This document shows, one piece after another, positions 7,888-15,910 of a DNA stretch of 49,150 bases. The position numbers were made by a program, and so were the translations under genes. How positions within the stretch are numbered: position 1 is the stretch's first letter; each line of letters starts with the position of its first letter. This DNA is from Deltaproteobacteria bacterium (lineage in GTDB: Bacteria > Desulfobacterota > Binatia > Binatales > Binataceae), in assembly GCA_019237115.1 (NCBI GenBank), contig JAFAHS010000021.1:1-49150 (forward strand). Direction: 5' to 3'. Below the pieces are notes generated by a model that worked only from the letters and a program-made list of their open reading frames with translations, ran no database searches and was not told the origin of the DNA.

Positions 7888-7921
7888 AAGGGGCGACTGC
7901 TTAAAAGCGGCCGCCCCTTTT
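7888..7921 (+). terminator. Rho-independent terminator of lipoprotein copy 2
   Basis: An 8-bp stem AAGGGGCG/CGCCCCTT (7888-7895 with 7912-7919) ends in TTTT. It is 20 bases after the stop codon and homologous to the terminator at 7018-7049. Confidence 0.85.
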
Positions 7922-8004
7922 CTTGGGGTGCGCGTTGTGATCGCTTCTCATGCTCCGGCCAGCGCACACCTTTTCGTCGGCGATGGAACTGGCGACTAAA
8001 GTGC

Positions 8005-8442
8005 CTACGGTCTGACCGGACGGGGGCGATCGCGTTTAGCGTCCACGATGCAGAAGAAGCCGAACGGCTCTGCTCCGGACGCGCGAAGCTGGTGGACCTG
8101 GTCGGGAGCGATGTAAATCGTATCCATCGGTCGGAGTTCAAATTTCCGACCGGCGACCTGCACGCGGCCGCGGCCGCGAAGGCCGATTACCACATGCGCG
8201 TGATGATGGCGTTCCAGGCTGGTGAAGCCCCCGGCTTCCAGTTCAAAGTAGCGCACGTGGAACTGCACCTGCTCGCCCAGGTTTCCAATCAGAACCTGGC
8301 GTGATGCGCCGCGAAACTCGCCGCCCCGATGAGCGGCGAGCTTGTAAGGCTCCAGTTCGACACCATTCCAGCGGAAGCTCGGCCCAAATCGCCGGACCAC
8401 CGGCGGGGTTCGGCTCCGGCTGACTCGCTTGCGCACGGCCAT
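8005..8442 (-). CDS. Cupin-domain protein
   Basis: A 145-residue single-domain cupin. The first metal-binding motif is visible as ERHHHAHVVIGLRGRGRV (His79-81 and His83), and the second contains PDQVHQLR (His117) after the APD turn. Small proteins of this type bind a divalent metal and may act as dioxygenases, isomerases or sensors; no substrate can be assigned. I chose the ATG at 8442 because the cupin fold starts soon after it; the open frame extends further upstream but overlaps the alcohol dehydrogenase. The gene lies 23 bases after that dehydrogenase and is probably in its operon. A basic N-terminal stretch (MAVRKRVSRSR) is notable. Confidence 0.75.
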   Translation of the reverse strand: MAVRKRVSRSRTPPVVRRFGPSFRWNGVELEPYKLAAHRGGEFRGASRQVLIGNLGEQVQFHVRYFELEAGGFTSLERHHHAHVVIGLRGRGRVQVAGRKFELRPMDTIYIAPDQVHQLRASGAEPFGFFCIVDAKRDRPRPVRP

Positions 8443-8465
8443 GGTTCTGTATCGCGGCGCTGCCC

Positions 8466-9497
8466 CTATGCGCCGTCGGTGCCGAAGGTGACCACCACTT
8501 TTAGCGCTTCCGGTTTTTGCGCGGTCGCAAACGCCTGCATGATTTGACTCAGCGGAAAGCGATGGGTTACCAGCTCGGAGGCGCTGATCACGCCCTGTTC
8601 GACCAGCCGGAGCGACTCGCGCGTCTCCTCCGGTCCGCAAGAATAGCTCGGGACCAAGCGTGTTTCGTTGAAATACAGATCGTGCGGTCGCACGATCATC
8701 TCTTCCTCGGGGGGAGTTGCGGTGAACTGAACTACCGTGGCGCCTTTGCCCGCCGCCGCAATTCCGGTCGCGATCGCCTTGCCGGTGCCGGGACCCACGA
8801 TAACCACGTCGGCCATCGCGCCGCCGGTCAGCTCCGAAACCTGCTCGAGGAGATTGTCACCGGAAACCACCAGGCCATGATCCGCGCCGAGTTCCCGTGC
8901 GCGCCGGGCGCGCCGCTCGAAAAGATCCGCTCCGATAATCACTCCCGCCCCCAGGTGGCGCGCCAGCTTCACATGCATCATCCCCATGATCCCCAGCCCG
9001 ATGATCAGGATCGATTCGCCTTTCTTCAGGCCGGAACGGCGCAGGGACTTGATTACGCACGCAGCCGGTTCGACCAGGACCCCGCTGGGGTCGTCGACCG
9101 AGTCGGGCAGCTTCAAGGTGTCGCGCTGGTTGGCGGCACTGACCAGGAAATATTCCGCCATTCCACCCGGCTTGAGGTTGGTGGCTCGCCAGGTGGCGCA
9201 CTGCACGTACTCGCCGCGCGAGCACGCGGGGCACTGGAAGCAGGGCGCATGATGGTGCACGTAGACCCGTTCGCCGGGTTTGAACCCGCGTACCGACTTG
9301 CCGGTGTCGGCGACCACGCCCACCGGCTCGTGACCCAGCACCAGCGGCGCCTTGCGGCGAATGTACCAGGGCATTATGTCGCCCGAGCAGATACCGCACG
9401 CGCTGGCTCGCACCAGGATGTCGTCGGGGCCGACCTGCGGGAGCGGGTCTTCCTCGACGCGGATGTCGCCAAAATCGTAGAGACGGGCTACCTGCAT
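8466..9497 (-). CDS. Zinc-dependent alcohol dehydrogenase (MDR superfamily)
   Basis: A 343-residue medium-chain dehydrogenase. Catalytic zinc ligands are in GICSGD (Cys37) and GHEP (His56, Glu57). The structural zinc lobe is intact with Cys86, Cys89, Cys92 and Cys100. The NAD(P)-binding Rossmann motif GLGIMG is at 167-172. These enzymes oxidise alcohols or polyols reversibly in the cytosol. The substrate is unknown; the sorbitol/threonine dehydrogenase-like branch is a reasonable guess. A cupin gene follows 23 bases later in the same direction. It is divergent from the Nudix gene at 9642, with promoters expected in the 144 bases between them. Confidence 0.93.
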   Translation of the reverse strand: MQVARLYDFGDIRVEEDPLPQVGPDDILVRASACGICSGDIMPWYIRRKAPLVLGHEPVGVVADTGKSVRGFKPGERVYVHHHAPCFQCPACSRGEYVQCATWRATNLKPGGMAEYFLVSAANQRDTLKLPDSVDDPSGVLVEPAACVIKSLRRSGLKKGESILIIGLGIMGMMHVKLARHLGAGVIIGADLFERRARRARELGADHGLVVSGDNLLEQVSELTGGAMADVVIVGPGTGKAIATGIAAAGKGATVVQFTATPPEEEMIVRPHDLYFNETRLVPSYSCGPEETRESLRLVEQGVISASELVTHRFPLSQIMQAFATAQKPEALKVVVTFGTDGA

Positions 9498-9641
9498 GAG
9501 TTGATCGAACTTTGTGGTCCGCGCTGACGCTTGTCAACCACGTCCGTCGGGCGGAAACCCGCAGCTTGCGTCACCCTCGGGGACGCTAAGCTTGCGCGGG
9601 CGCAACCTGCGAAACCGTGATGCTCGTGATAGAGTCACGGT

Positions 9642-10073
9642 GTGCCCAAGCCCCAAAGCCTGCCGGTTGCAGCCGACTCCATCATCGAGATCGATGACAA
9701 AATCGTTTTGATCGAGCGCAAGAATTTTCCTTTCGGCTGGGCGATTCCCGGCGGCTTCGTAGATGTCGGTGAGACCATCGAGCACGCGGCGGTTCGCGAG
9801 GCGCTGGAGGAAACCTCGCTCGAGGTCACCCTGCGTGCACTGCTCGGGATCTACTCGCGACCCGGCCGGGATCCGCGCGGCCAGACGATCACTGCGGTCT
9901 ATGTTGCCCGCTCGAGCGGAACTCCGCGGGCCGCAGACGACGCTAAAGCCGCGGGACTGTTCGATCCGTTGCATCTGCCGGCGCCGCTCGCCTTCGACCA
10001 CGCGGAAATTCTCGCGGACTATCTGCGGTTCGTCGAGCGGGGCGAATTTCCTGCGCCATGGGCCAAGCCCTGA
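9642..10073 (+). CDS. Nudix hydrolase
   Basis: A 143-residue protein starting at a GTG. The Nudix box (G-x5-E-x7-RE-U-x-EE-x-G-U) covers residues 38-60: G38, E44, R52, E53, E56 and E57 are present, but the late glycine is replaced by Ser59. Upstream, [16 protein letters not shown] is typical of ADP-ribose or nucleotide-sugar pyrophosphatases. Nudix enzymes cleave nucleoside diphosphate derivatives with Mg2+. The next gene, also on the plus strand 73 bases later, is a 5'-nucleotidase, so the pair may be a nucleotide-sanitising unit. The specific substrate cannot be read from sequence. Confidence 0.9.
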   Translation: MPKPQSLPVAADSIIEIDDKIVLIERKNFPFGWAIPGGFVDVGETIEHAAVREALEETSLEVTLRALLGIYSRPGRDPRGQTITAVYVARSSGTPRAADDAKAAGLFDPLHLPAPLAFDHAEILADYLRFVERGEFPAPWAKP

Positions 10074-10146
10074 GCGCCGCTTCAAGGTGGCTGCCGATCG
10101 ACGGCGACGGCCGCTGCTGAATCCCTCCCGCCCGGAGGACTGACCC

Positions 10147-10761
10147 GTGAGTCACTTCTTTGCATATCTGTCGCGGATGAGATTCGTCAGGCGCTGGGGC
10201 CTGATGCGCAACACCTTTGACGAGAATCTGCAGGAACACACCCTGCAGGTCGCGATGATCGCGCATGCGCTCGCCGTGATCCGCAATCGAATGTTCGAGG
10301 GCACGGTAAATCCGGAGCGGGCAGCGGCGCTGGCGCTGTTTCACGATGCCGAGGAGGTGCTCACCGGAGACGTGGTGGCACCGATAAAGCATTTCAGTCA
10401 CAAGATTCGCCGCGCCCATCTGGAAGTAGCGGGTGTCGCCAGGCAAAAACTCTACGCGATGCTCCCGGCGGCCATACGGAAGGATTTTCGCCCGCTCCTG
10501 TTCGAAGAGAAAGGTGACCAGCACGAGTGGCAGATCGTGCACGCCGCCGACAAGCTCTGCGCCCATCTCAAGTGCGTCGAGGAGATGCGGGTTGGGAACG
10601 AGGATTTTGCCAAAGCCGCGGCGGTGCTTAAGCAGCAGGTCGAGTCGATCCGGCTCCCGGAGGTCGCCTACTTTCTCAAGACCTTCGCACCGAGCTTCGC
10701 CATGACCCTGGATGAATTGAACCAGTCGGACGCACGCCCGCGTCGACCGCAGCCGCCATAA
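10147..10761 (+). CDS. yfbR: 5'-deoxynucleotidase, YfbR-like HD-domain phosphohydrolase
   Basis: A 204-residue protein that follows E. coli YfbR along its length: SHFFAYLSRMRFVRRWGLMR at the start, EHTLQVAMIAHALA, then FHDAEEVLTGD and HAADKLCAHLKC. The metal ligands His31, His66, Asp67 and Asp135 correspond to His33, His68, Asp69 and Asp137 of YfbR, and the Arg-Trp pair used in substrate selection is at 16-17. YfbR dephosphorylates deoxynucleoside 5'-monophosphates in the cytosol. The start is a GTG preceded by CCGGAGGACTGACCC, a good ribosome-binding site. It sits behind the Nudix gene. Confidence 0.95.
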   Translation: MSHFFAYLSRMRFVRRWGLMRNTFDENLQEHTLQVAMIAHALAVIRNRMFEGTVNPERAAALALFHDAEEVLTGDVVAPIKHFSHKIRRAHLEVAGVARQKLYAMLPAAIRKDFRPLLFEEKGDQHEWQIVHAADKLCAHLKCVEEMRVGNEDFAKAAAVLKQQVESIRLPEVAYFLKTFAPSFAMTLDELNQSDARPRRPQPP

Positions 10762-10791
10762 CGGCGGCGGGCCTCAAGGGACCCGGGAACG

Positions 10792-11991
10792 CTACTTGCC
10801 TAGCTTCTTTACCGCCTGCTCGATTCTATCGAAGGCGGTGGTCAGCTTCTCGCGCGAGGTCGCGTATGACAGGCGGATGTGATCGGGGGCATTGAAGTCG
10901 TTGCCACCAACCGTCGAGACCTTGGCTTCCTCGAGCAGGAAGGCGGCCACCGAGTCGCCGTCGGTAAGCTTGCGCCCGGCGGCGGAGAGGCCGAACAGTT
11001 CCGACACGTTCGGAAACGCGTAGAACGCTCCCGATGGTACGTTGGGTAGCCGGAAGCCAGGAATTTTGCGAATCCGCTCGACGACCAACTCGCGCCGCGC
11101 GCGAAATTCCTCGGCCATCTTCTTTACTTCGTCCTGCGGTCCGGTGAGGGCTTCGATCGCGGCGAATTGCGCGACCGAGTTCGGATTGCCGCTGTTCTGG
11201 CTCTGCAGGCGTCCGGCCGCGCCGATCACCTCCTTGGGTCCCGCCGCAAATCCGACTCGCCACCCGGTCATTGCGTAGGTCTTGGAAAGTGAATTGAAAA
11301 CGATTCCCTTGCCGCGCAGCTGCGGTTCGATGTGGAACAGGTGCGGGACCGGCCCGTCATACGAGATGTGCTCGTAGACGTCGTCGGACATTACCCAGAG
11401 GTCGGTCTCGAGCAGGATGCGAGCCAGTTCCGTCAGTTGCCCGGTGTGGTAGACGGTGCCGGTCGGGTTGGACGGTGAGTTAAGCATGATGCCTCGGGTG
11501 TGGGGCGTGATGGCGCGCTTGAGGGCTTCCGGATCGAGCAGGAATCCGGTGCTCTCGGGGCACGGCACGTACTTCACTTGCGCGCCCGACAACTCCACCA
11601 TCGCCGAAAAGCTGACCCACGCGGGCGTCGGGATGATGACCTCGTCGCCGTCGTCGAACAGCGAGTTGATTACGTTGGCTTCCGCCTGTTTGCATCCCGC
11701 CGACACGATGATCTCGTTCGCATCGTAGTCGAGCTGATTGTCGCGCTTGAGCTTGCTGCGGATCGCGTTTTTGAGCTCGGGAATCCCGCTGACCGCCGTG
11801 TACTTGGTGTGTCCTTCGGCCAGCGCCTTGCGCGCGGCCGCCTTGATTCGCTCGGGCGTGTCGAAGTCGGGCTCGCCTGCATCGAGCGAGATCACGTCGA
11901 TCCCCGCCGCGCGCAACTCCTTCGCGCGCGCATCGGCAGCGAGGGTGGCGGAAGGTTTAAGCCTGGCGATTTTTCGATTGAGCTTGATCAT
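10792..11991 (-). CDS. aspC: PLP-dependent class I aminotransferase (aspartate aminotransferase family)
   Basis: A 399-residue fold-type I enzyme. The Schiff-base lysine is Lys237 in NSLSKTYAMTGWRVGF, preceded by the NSPSNPTGTVY motif at 171-181 and DDVYEHISY near 203-211. A late Arg in HIRLSYA would bind the substrate carboxylate. Length and motifs match the aspartate aminotransferase Ib subgroup, which transfers the amino group between aspartate (or prephenate) and 2-oxoglutarate. The C-terminal NDFNAPDHIRLSYA is typical. It is the last gene of a minus-strand set after rsmD and coaD, 135 bases downstream of coaD. The gene symbol is by family; a related amino-acid specificity is possible. 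Confidence 0.92.
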   Translation of the reverse strand: MIKLNRKIARLKPSATLAADARAKELRAAGIDVISLDAGEPDFDTPERIKAAARKALAEGHTKYTAVSGIPELKNAIRSKLKRDNQLDYDANEIIVSAGCKQAEANVINSLFDDGDEVIIPTPAWVSFSAMVELSGAQVKYVPCPESTGFLLDPEALKRAITPHTRGIMLNSPSNPTGTVYHTGQLTELARILLETDLWVMSDDVYEHISYDGPVPHLFHIEPQLRGKGIVFNSLSKTYAMTGWRVGFAAGPKEVIGAAGRLQSQNSGNPNSVAQFAAIEALTGPQDEVKKMAEEFRARRELVVERIRKIPGFRLPNVPSGAFYAFPNVSELFGLSAAGRKLTDGDSVAAFLLEEAKVSTVGGNDFNAPDHIRLSYATSREKLTTAFDRIEQAVKKLGK

Positions 11992-12126
11992 GGCGTGAAA
12001 CTGATTTTAGCGGTGCGGCGCGGATGAAAAAACTCGCGGGCGCCTCCCACCGTGCAGATTTCATCGGATTGTAAGACTGCCGCGAACCGCCCGGGAAAGC
12101 TTGCCAATTCCGCGATCTCTGAATTG

Positions 12127-12642
12127 CTAGGCGACGCCGAGCTTCTTGCGCAGGCGGTTCATCACCATCTCGGGGACCAGGTCGGGAATGCGCTGCCCGT
12201 AGCCGGCGATTTCGCGGATCAGCCGCGATGCGACGAAAAACGCTTTCGGGTTGGCGCACAGGAAAACCGTTTCGATGTTCGGTTTCATCTGCTTGTTCAT
12301 GTTGACCATCTGCAGCTCGTAGTCAAAGTCGGTAACCGAACGGAGGCTGCGGATTATTGCCTTGGCGCCGATGCGCTCCGCGTAATCCACAGACAGACCA
12401 CTGAATTTGTCGACCCGCGCCCGCGGGTCGAGGTCGTGGATGACTTCCCGAATCATTTCGACCCGCTCGTCGGCGGAGAACAGGGCGGATTCCTTGTGCG
12501 GATTGTATGCGACCGCAACGATCACCTCGTCGAACAACTGCACGCAGCGGCGGATAACATCGACGTGGCCGTTGTGAATCGGATCGAAGGTACCCGGATA
12601 AACGGCGACCGACGGCGTATGCCCACTTGGTTTGGTAGCCAT
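12127..12642 (-). CDS. coaD: Phosphopantetheine adenylyltransferase
   Basis: A 171-residue nucleotidyltransferase of the HxGH superfamily. The motif YPGTFDPIHNGH is at residues 15-26, with the KAIIRSLRSVTDFDYELQM segment around the active site and FFVASRLIREIAGYG in place of the ISSTxxR-like region. CoaD makes dephospho-CoA from 4'-phosphopantetheine and ATP, the penultimate step of coenzyme A synthesis. I chose the ATG at 12642, 14 bases after the end of rsmD, because upstream residues are not part of the family. The rsmD-coaD pairing is a common bacterial arrangement and supports both assignments. Confidence 0.96.
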   Translation of the reverse strand: MATKPSGHTPSVAVYPGTFDPIHNGHVDVIRRCVQLFDEVIVAVAYNPHKESALFSADERVEMIREVIHDLDPRARVDKFSGLSVDYAERIGAKAIIRSLRSVTDFDYELQMVNMNKQMKPNIETVFLCANPKAFFVASRLIREIAGYGQRIPDLVPEMVMNRLRKKLGVA

Positions 12643-12655
12643 CTTTGCTAACCCA

Positions 12656-13240
12656 TCAACTCCCACTCGGTGCCGCCGGGGGCGATCGCCGGTAAAAGGC
12701 GATCCGATGATCGCCAATGGTTACGACGCTATGGCGGGTCAGTCCTGGTGGAGCCTCCGGCGCGGCGGGTGCTCGTTTCGATTGCTCCACCACGATCCAT
12801 GCTTCCGCTGCGGTCAGCCCAAGCCGGCTCAGGCATTGCAGGACCTCGTGGCTCAAGTCGTTTCGGTAGGGGGCGTCGACAAACACCAGGTCAAACTGCG
12901 CAGCTTCGCTGGCAAGGCTGTCGAGCGCGCGGAAGACATCCAGCGCAAGGATGCGGCCGCGGTCGGCCATCTCCATCGCACCCAGATTCTTTTCAATTGT
13001 CCGCACCGCCGCTCGCGAAGAGTCCACGAAAGTCACTTTCGCGGCGCCGCGCGAGAGCGCTTCGCAGCCCAGCGATCCGCTGCCGGCGAAGATGTCCAGC
13101 ACGCGTGCACCCTCGAAATCGAAGCGGACCTGCAGGCGCGAGAAGATCGATTCGCGGGCCCGGGCCGAGGTCGGCCGAGTCGCCAGCCCGCGCGGCGCCT
13201 TCAGGCGACGGCCGTGCGCATGTCCCGCAATTACGCGCAT
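12656..13240 (-). CDS. rsmD: 16S rRNA (guanine(966)-N2)-methyltransferase RsmD
   Basis: A 194-residue SAM-dependent methyltransferase. It starts MRVIAGHAHGRRLKAPRG, followed by TRPTSARARESIF, both characteristic of RsmD. The SAM-binding motif VLDIFAGSGSLGCEALSRGA is at 48-67, and the catalytic (N/D)PPY-type motif appears as DAPY at 122-125. RsmD methylates G966 of 16S rRNA on the assembled 30S subunit. It is upstream of coaD, its usual partner, and divergent from the nuo operon beginning at 13443, with 202 bases between for promoters. Confidence 0.96.
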   Translation of the reverse strand: MRVIAGHAHGRRLKAPRGLATRPTSARARESIFSRLQVRFDFEGARVLDIFAGSGSLGCEALSRGAAKVTFVDSSRAAVRTIEKNLGAMEMADRGRILALDVFRALDSLASEAAQFDLVFVDAPYRNDLSHEVLQCLSRLGLTAAEAWIVVEQSKRAPAAPEAPPGLTRHSVVTIGDHRIAFYRRSPPAAPSGS

Positions 13241-13442
13241 CCGGATGACGTTCGCGCGCCGACGGATTCACCCAAGCCGTCCGCTCGCGCCCGATAGATA
13301 ACCGGTTCCCGCAACAGCCGCAAGTTTCCGAAACCTCCGGCAAATTGCCTCGCGCGACTCTGGCAGGGTTGCGGGAATTCGGTAACTCATCATAAGATTC
13401 CGAGCGCTCCCAGCCCTGAACCCAAGGATTTGCACTGCCGTC

Positions 13443-13943
13443 ATGGCGCAACCGCGCGAAAACCAGTTTTCCGAGCAGGCGCTCCGCGAATTCGAGGAGC
13501 TCACTACTCATTACCCGACCCGCCAGGCGGCGCTCCTGCCGACACTCTGGCTGGCGCAGCGCGAATTTGGCTGGGTCGGCGAACCGGCCCAGGCTTACGT
13601 CGCGGATTTGTTGGGACTGCCATATTCCCACGTCCGGGCGGTGGTGACCTTTTACCCGATGTTTCATCAGAAACCAGTCGGCAAATACCTGCTGGACGTG
13701 TGTACCAACCTGTCGTGCCGGCTGCGCGGAGCGGATCAAATCGTCGATTGCATCCGGCGGCGTCTGGGGATCGGGATCGATGAAACCACGCCGGACGGCA
13801 AGTTCACCCTGGCGGTGGCGGAATGCCTCGCATCCTGCGGCACGGCGCCGATGTTGCAGCTCAATCAGGATCGGTTCTACGAAAACCTGACCGAAGAAAG
13901 CACCCTAAAACTGATCGACGAGCTTTCCCAACGTGACGCTTGA
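13443..13943 (+). CDS. nuoE: NADH-quinone oxidoreductase subunit E (NuoE)
   Basis: A 166-residue thioredoxin-fold subunit that holds the [2Fe-2S] cluster N1a. The four cluster cysteines are Cys87, Cys92, Cys128 and Cys132 (VCTNLSC and ECLASCGTAP). The N-terminal helical bundle is intact (LLPTLWLAQREFGWV). NuoE works with NuoF and NuoG in the NADH-oxidising arm of complex I. Its normal partner nuoF does not follow; nuoH starts inside its last codons (11-bp overlap). Genes for NuoF and NuoG must be elsewhere if the enzyme uses NADH. It is the first gene of the nuo operon seen here. Confidence 0.96.
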   Translation: MAQPRENQFSEQALREFEELTTHYPTRQAALLPTLWLAQREFGWVGEPAQAYVADLLGLPYSHVRAVVTFYPMFHQKPVGKYLLDVCTNLSCRLRGADQIVDCIRRRLGIGIDETTPDGKFTLAVAECLASCGTAPMLQLNQDRFYENLTEESTLKLIDELSQRDA

Positions 13944-15048
13944 ACTGGTGGTCGGCGCGATCGAAGCCATCCTGATGGTTTTGATCGGGCTTCAACTGGC
14001 GATTTTCCTGCTCTACTTCGAGCGCAAGGGAAGTGCGCTCATCCAGGACAGGGTCGGCGCCAACCGCGCCGCGATTACCGGGCTGGGCCGCAAGCTTGGC
14101 CTGCCCAACCTCGGAATCGTCAATACCCTGATGGCGGACCCGGTCAAGCTCTTCACCAAGGAAGACTTCGTTCCGGAAGGGGCGGATCACTTCCTGCACG
14201 GCCTGGCGCCCTTTTTGGCCCTGTTTCCGGTCCTGGTCACGTTCGTGGTCTTTCCGTTCGGCGACACGATCACCATAGCCGGCCATACTTTCAACTTGCA
14301 GGCCGCCAACCTGGACGCCGCTGCGCTGTACCTGCTGGCGACCATCGGCATCGGGGTCTACGGCGTCGCGCTGGGAGGATGGGCCTCGAACAATCGCTGG
14401 GCTTTGCTCGGCGGCATTCGCGCCTCGGCGCAGATGATCTCGTACGAGGTCGCGATGGGTCTGGCCATCGTGTCGATAGTGATGACCTACGGCACCTTGA
14501 ACCTGCAAGCGATGGTCCGTGCCCAGGGCGGGGTGTGGTTCGGGTTTCTGCCGCGTTGGGGAATCCTGGTACAGCCGCTCGCCTTCGTTTTGCTGCTGAC
14601 CGCCGGGGTCGCCGAATCCAAGCGGATTCCATTCGACCTCCCAGAAGGCGAGTCGGAACTGATTCTTGGTTACATGGTGGAATATTCCGGCGGCAAACAG
14701 GCAGCCTTCATGTTCACGGATTTCGCGGAGCAGGCGCTGGTCGCGATGATGCTGGTGACGTTTTTTCTGGGTGGCTGGCAGGTACCGTGGCTTTATCGGG
14801 ACGGATTCCACCTGCCCGGCGGACATTTTCTCGCGGTCGCGCCGCTGGCGATATCGATCCTGGGAGTGATCGCCTTCTTGCTCAAAGTCGTGATTCTGTG
14901 CGCGTTCCTGGGGCTGGTGCGCTGGACGCTGCCGCGATTTCGCTATGACCAATTGATGCGGCTTGGCTGGAAGGGGCTGGTGCCGCTGGGTCTGGCCAAC
15001 GTACTGGTGACCGCGTTCATCATCGTGGCGACCGGGGGTACGCACTAA
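13933..15048 (+). CDS. nuoH: NADH-quinone oxidoreductase subunit H (NuoH)
   Basis: A 371-residue polytopic membrane protein with about eight helices. It shows family signatures ERKGSALIQDRVGANRA near 32-48, DPVKLFTKEDFVPEGAD near 71-87, and the loop AESKRIPFDLPEGESELILG. The acidic loop lines the quinone chamber and couples quinone reduction to proton pumping. The start is a GTG inside the end of nuoE. It is longer than the roughly 325-residue E. coli subunit, mainly at the C-terminus. nuoJ begins within its stop codon (TAATG). nuoI, which usually follows nuoH, is absent here. Confidence 0.98.
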   Translation: MTLELVVGAIEAILMVLIGLQLAIFLLYFERKGSALIQDRVGANRAAITGLGRKLGLPNLGIVNTLMADPVKLFTKEDFVPEGADHFLHGLAPFLALFPVLVTFVVFPFGDTITIAGHTFNLQAANLDAAALYLLATIGIGVYGVALGGWASNNRWALLGGIRASAQMISYEVAMGLAIVSIVMTYGTLNLQAMVRAQGGVWFGFLPRWGILVQPLAFVLLLTAGVAESKRIPFDLPEGESELILGYMVEYSGGKQAAFMFTDFAEQALVAMMLVTFFLGGWQVPWLYRDGFHLPGGHFLAVAPLAISILGVIAFLLKVVILCAFLGLVRWTLPRFRYDQLMRLGWKGLVPLGLANVLVTAFIIVATGGTH

Positions 15049-15599
15049 TGCCGCCGCTGCTCTTCTGGTTCCTCGCCGCCCTCTCCATCGTGGCGGCTCT
15101 CGGCGTCGTGGTGCAGCGCAACCCCGTGCACTGCCTCCTGGCGCTGGTGCTGACCCTCATCAGCATCGCGGTGCTGTTCATCGCGCAGGACGCGGTGGTA
15201 GTCGGCTTCCTTCAGGTGATCGTCTATGCCGGCGCGATCATGGTGCTGTTCCTGTTCGTTATCTGGCTGCTGAATCTGCCGGCGGAAACCGGGTCGACCG
15301 GGCGTCTGGCCGCCAAGTTTGTTGGGGCGATCGGGGTGGCCGCGTTGCTCGCGGAACTGGAGAGCTTTGCCATGCCTGCGCGCCTGCAGGTCAAGTTCTC
15401 CGCCACCCACGCAGCGGGCTACGGTTCGATGGAAGCGCTCGCACAGGCGCTGTTTGCGCAATATCTGATCGCCTTCGAAGTGACCTCGGTGTTGCTCCTG
15501 GTCGCGGTGGTCGGCGCGGTGGCGCTGGCGCGACGTAGCACGGCGGCCGAAATCCAGCAGCGAGCCGAGCAACTCGCGCGCGCGGAAAAGGCAGCCTGA
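15048..15599 (+). CDS. nuoJ: NADH-quinone oxidoreductase subunit J (NuoJ)
   Basis: A 183-residue five-helix membrane subunit. The conserved stretch VGFLQVIVYAGAIMVLFLFV, carrying the pi-bulge helix, is at about 53-72, and NPVHCLLALVLTLISIAVLF precedes it. A final helix (EVTSVLLLVAVVGAVALARR) ends the membrane part, followed by a charged, probably coiled C-terminal tail. NuoJ lies between NuoH and NuoK in the membrane arm of complex I. The ATG overlaps the nuoH stop by one base and nuoK follows two bases after its stop, so translation is probably coupled. Confidence 0.97.
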   Translation: MPPLLFWFLAALSIVAALGVVVQRNPVHCLLALVLTLISIAVLFIAQDAVVVGFLQVIVYAGAIMVLFLFVIWLLNLPAETGSTGRLAAKFVGAIGVAALLAELESFAMPARLQVKFSATHAAGYGSMEALAQALFAQYLIAFEVTSVLLLVAVVGAVALARRSTAAEIQQRAEQLARAEKAA

Positions 15600-15601
15600 C
15601 C

Positions 15602-15904
15602 ATGGTGCAGCTAAGCTGGCTGATGGGGCTGAGCGCGGCGATTTTTGCGATCGGAGTGGCAGGATTTCTGATCCGCAGGAACATCCTGGTGATGTTCATG
15701 TCCATCGAGCTCATGCTCAACGCCGTCAACCTCGCGTTCATCTCGCTCGGCAGCCGGCTCGGGACCATGGACGGGCAGGCGATCGTGTTTTTCGTCATGA
15801 CGGTCGCCGCGGCGGAGGCGGCGGTGGGCCTCGCGGTAATCATTTCGATTTTCCGCAATCGCGAGACGGTTCACGCCGACGATCTGACGCTGTTGAGATG
15901 GTGA
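15602..15904 (+). CDS. nuoK: NADH-quinone oxidoreductase subunit K (NuoK)
   Basis: A 100-residue subunit of the usual length with three membrane helices. The conserved glutamates sit in FMSIELMLNAVNLAF (around residue 36) and AAAEAAVGLAVIISIFR (around residue 72). These residues form part of the proton path between NuoJ and NuoN. The gene begins two bases after nuoJ and ends six bases before nuoL. Confidence 0.97.
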   Translation: MVQLSWLMGLSAAIFAIGVAGFLIRRNILVMFMSIELMLNAVNLAFISLGSRLGTMDGQAIVFFVMTVAAAEAAVGLAVIISIFRNRETVHADDLTLLRW

Positions 15905-15910
15905 TCGCTG

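Larger units (their letters stand above)
7336..7921 (+). repeat. Tandem duplication, copy 2 (leader, lipoprotein gene and terminator)
   Basis: The second copy of the unit at 6479-7049. The leader, ribosome-binding site, first part of the gene and terminator are conserved. The region coding for the protein tail has diverged and gained some codons. Confidence 0.85.
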
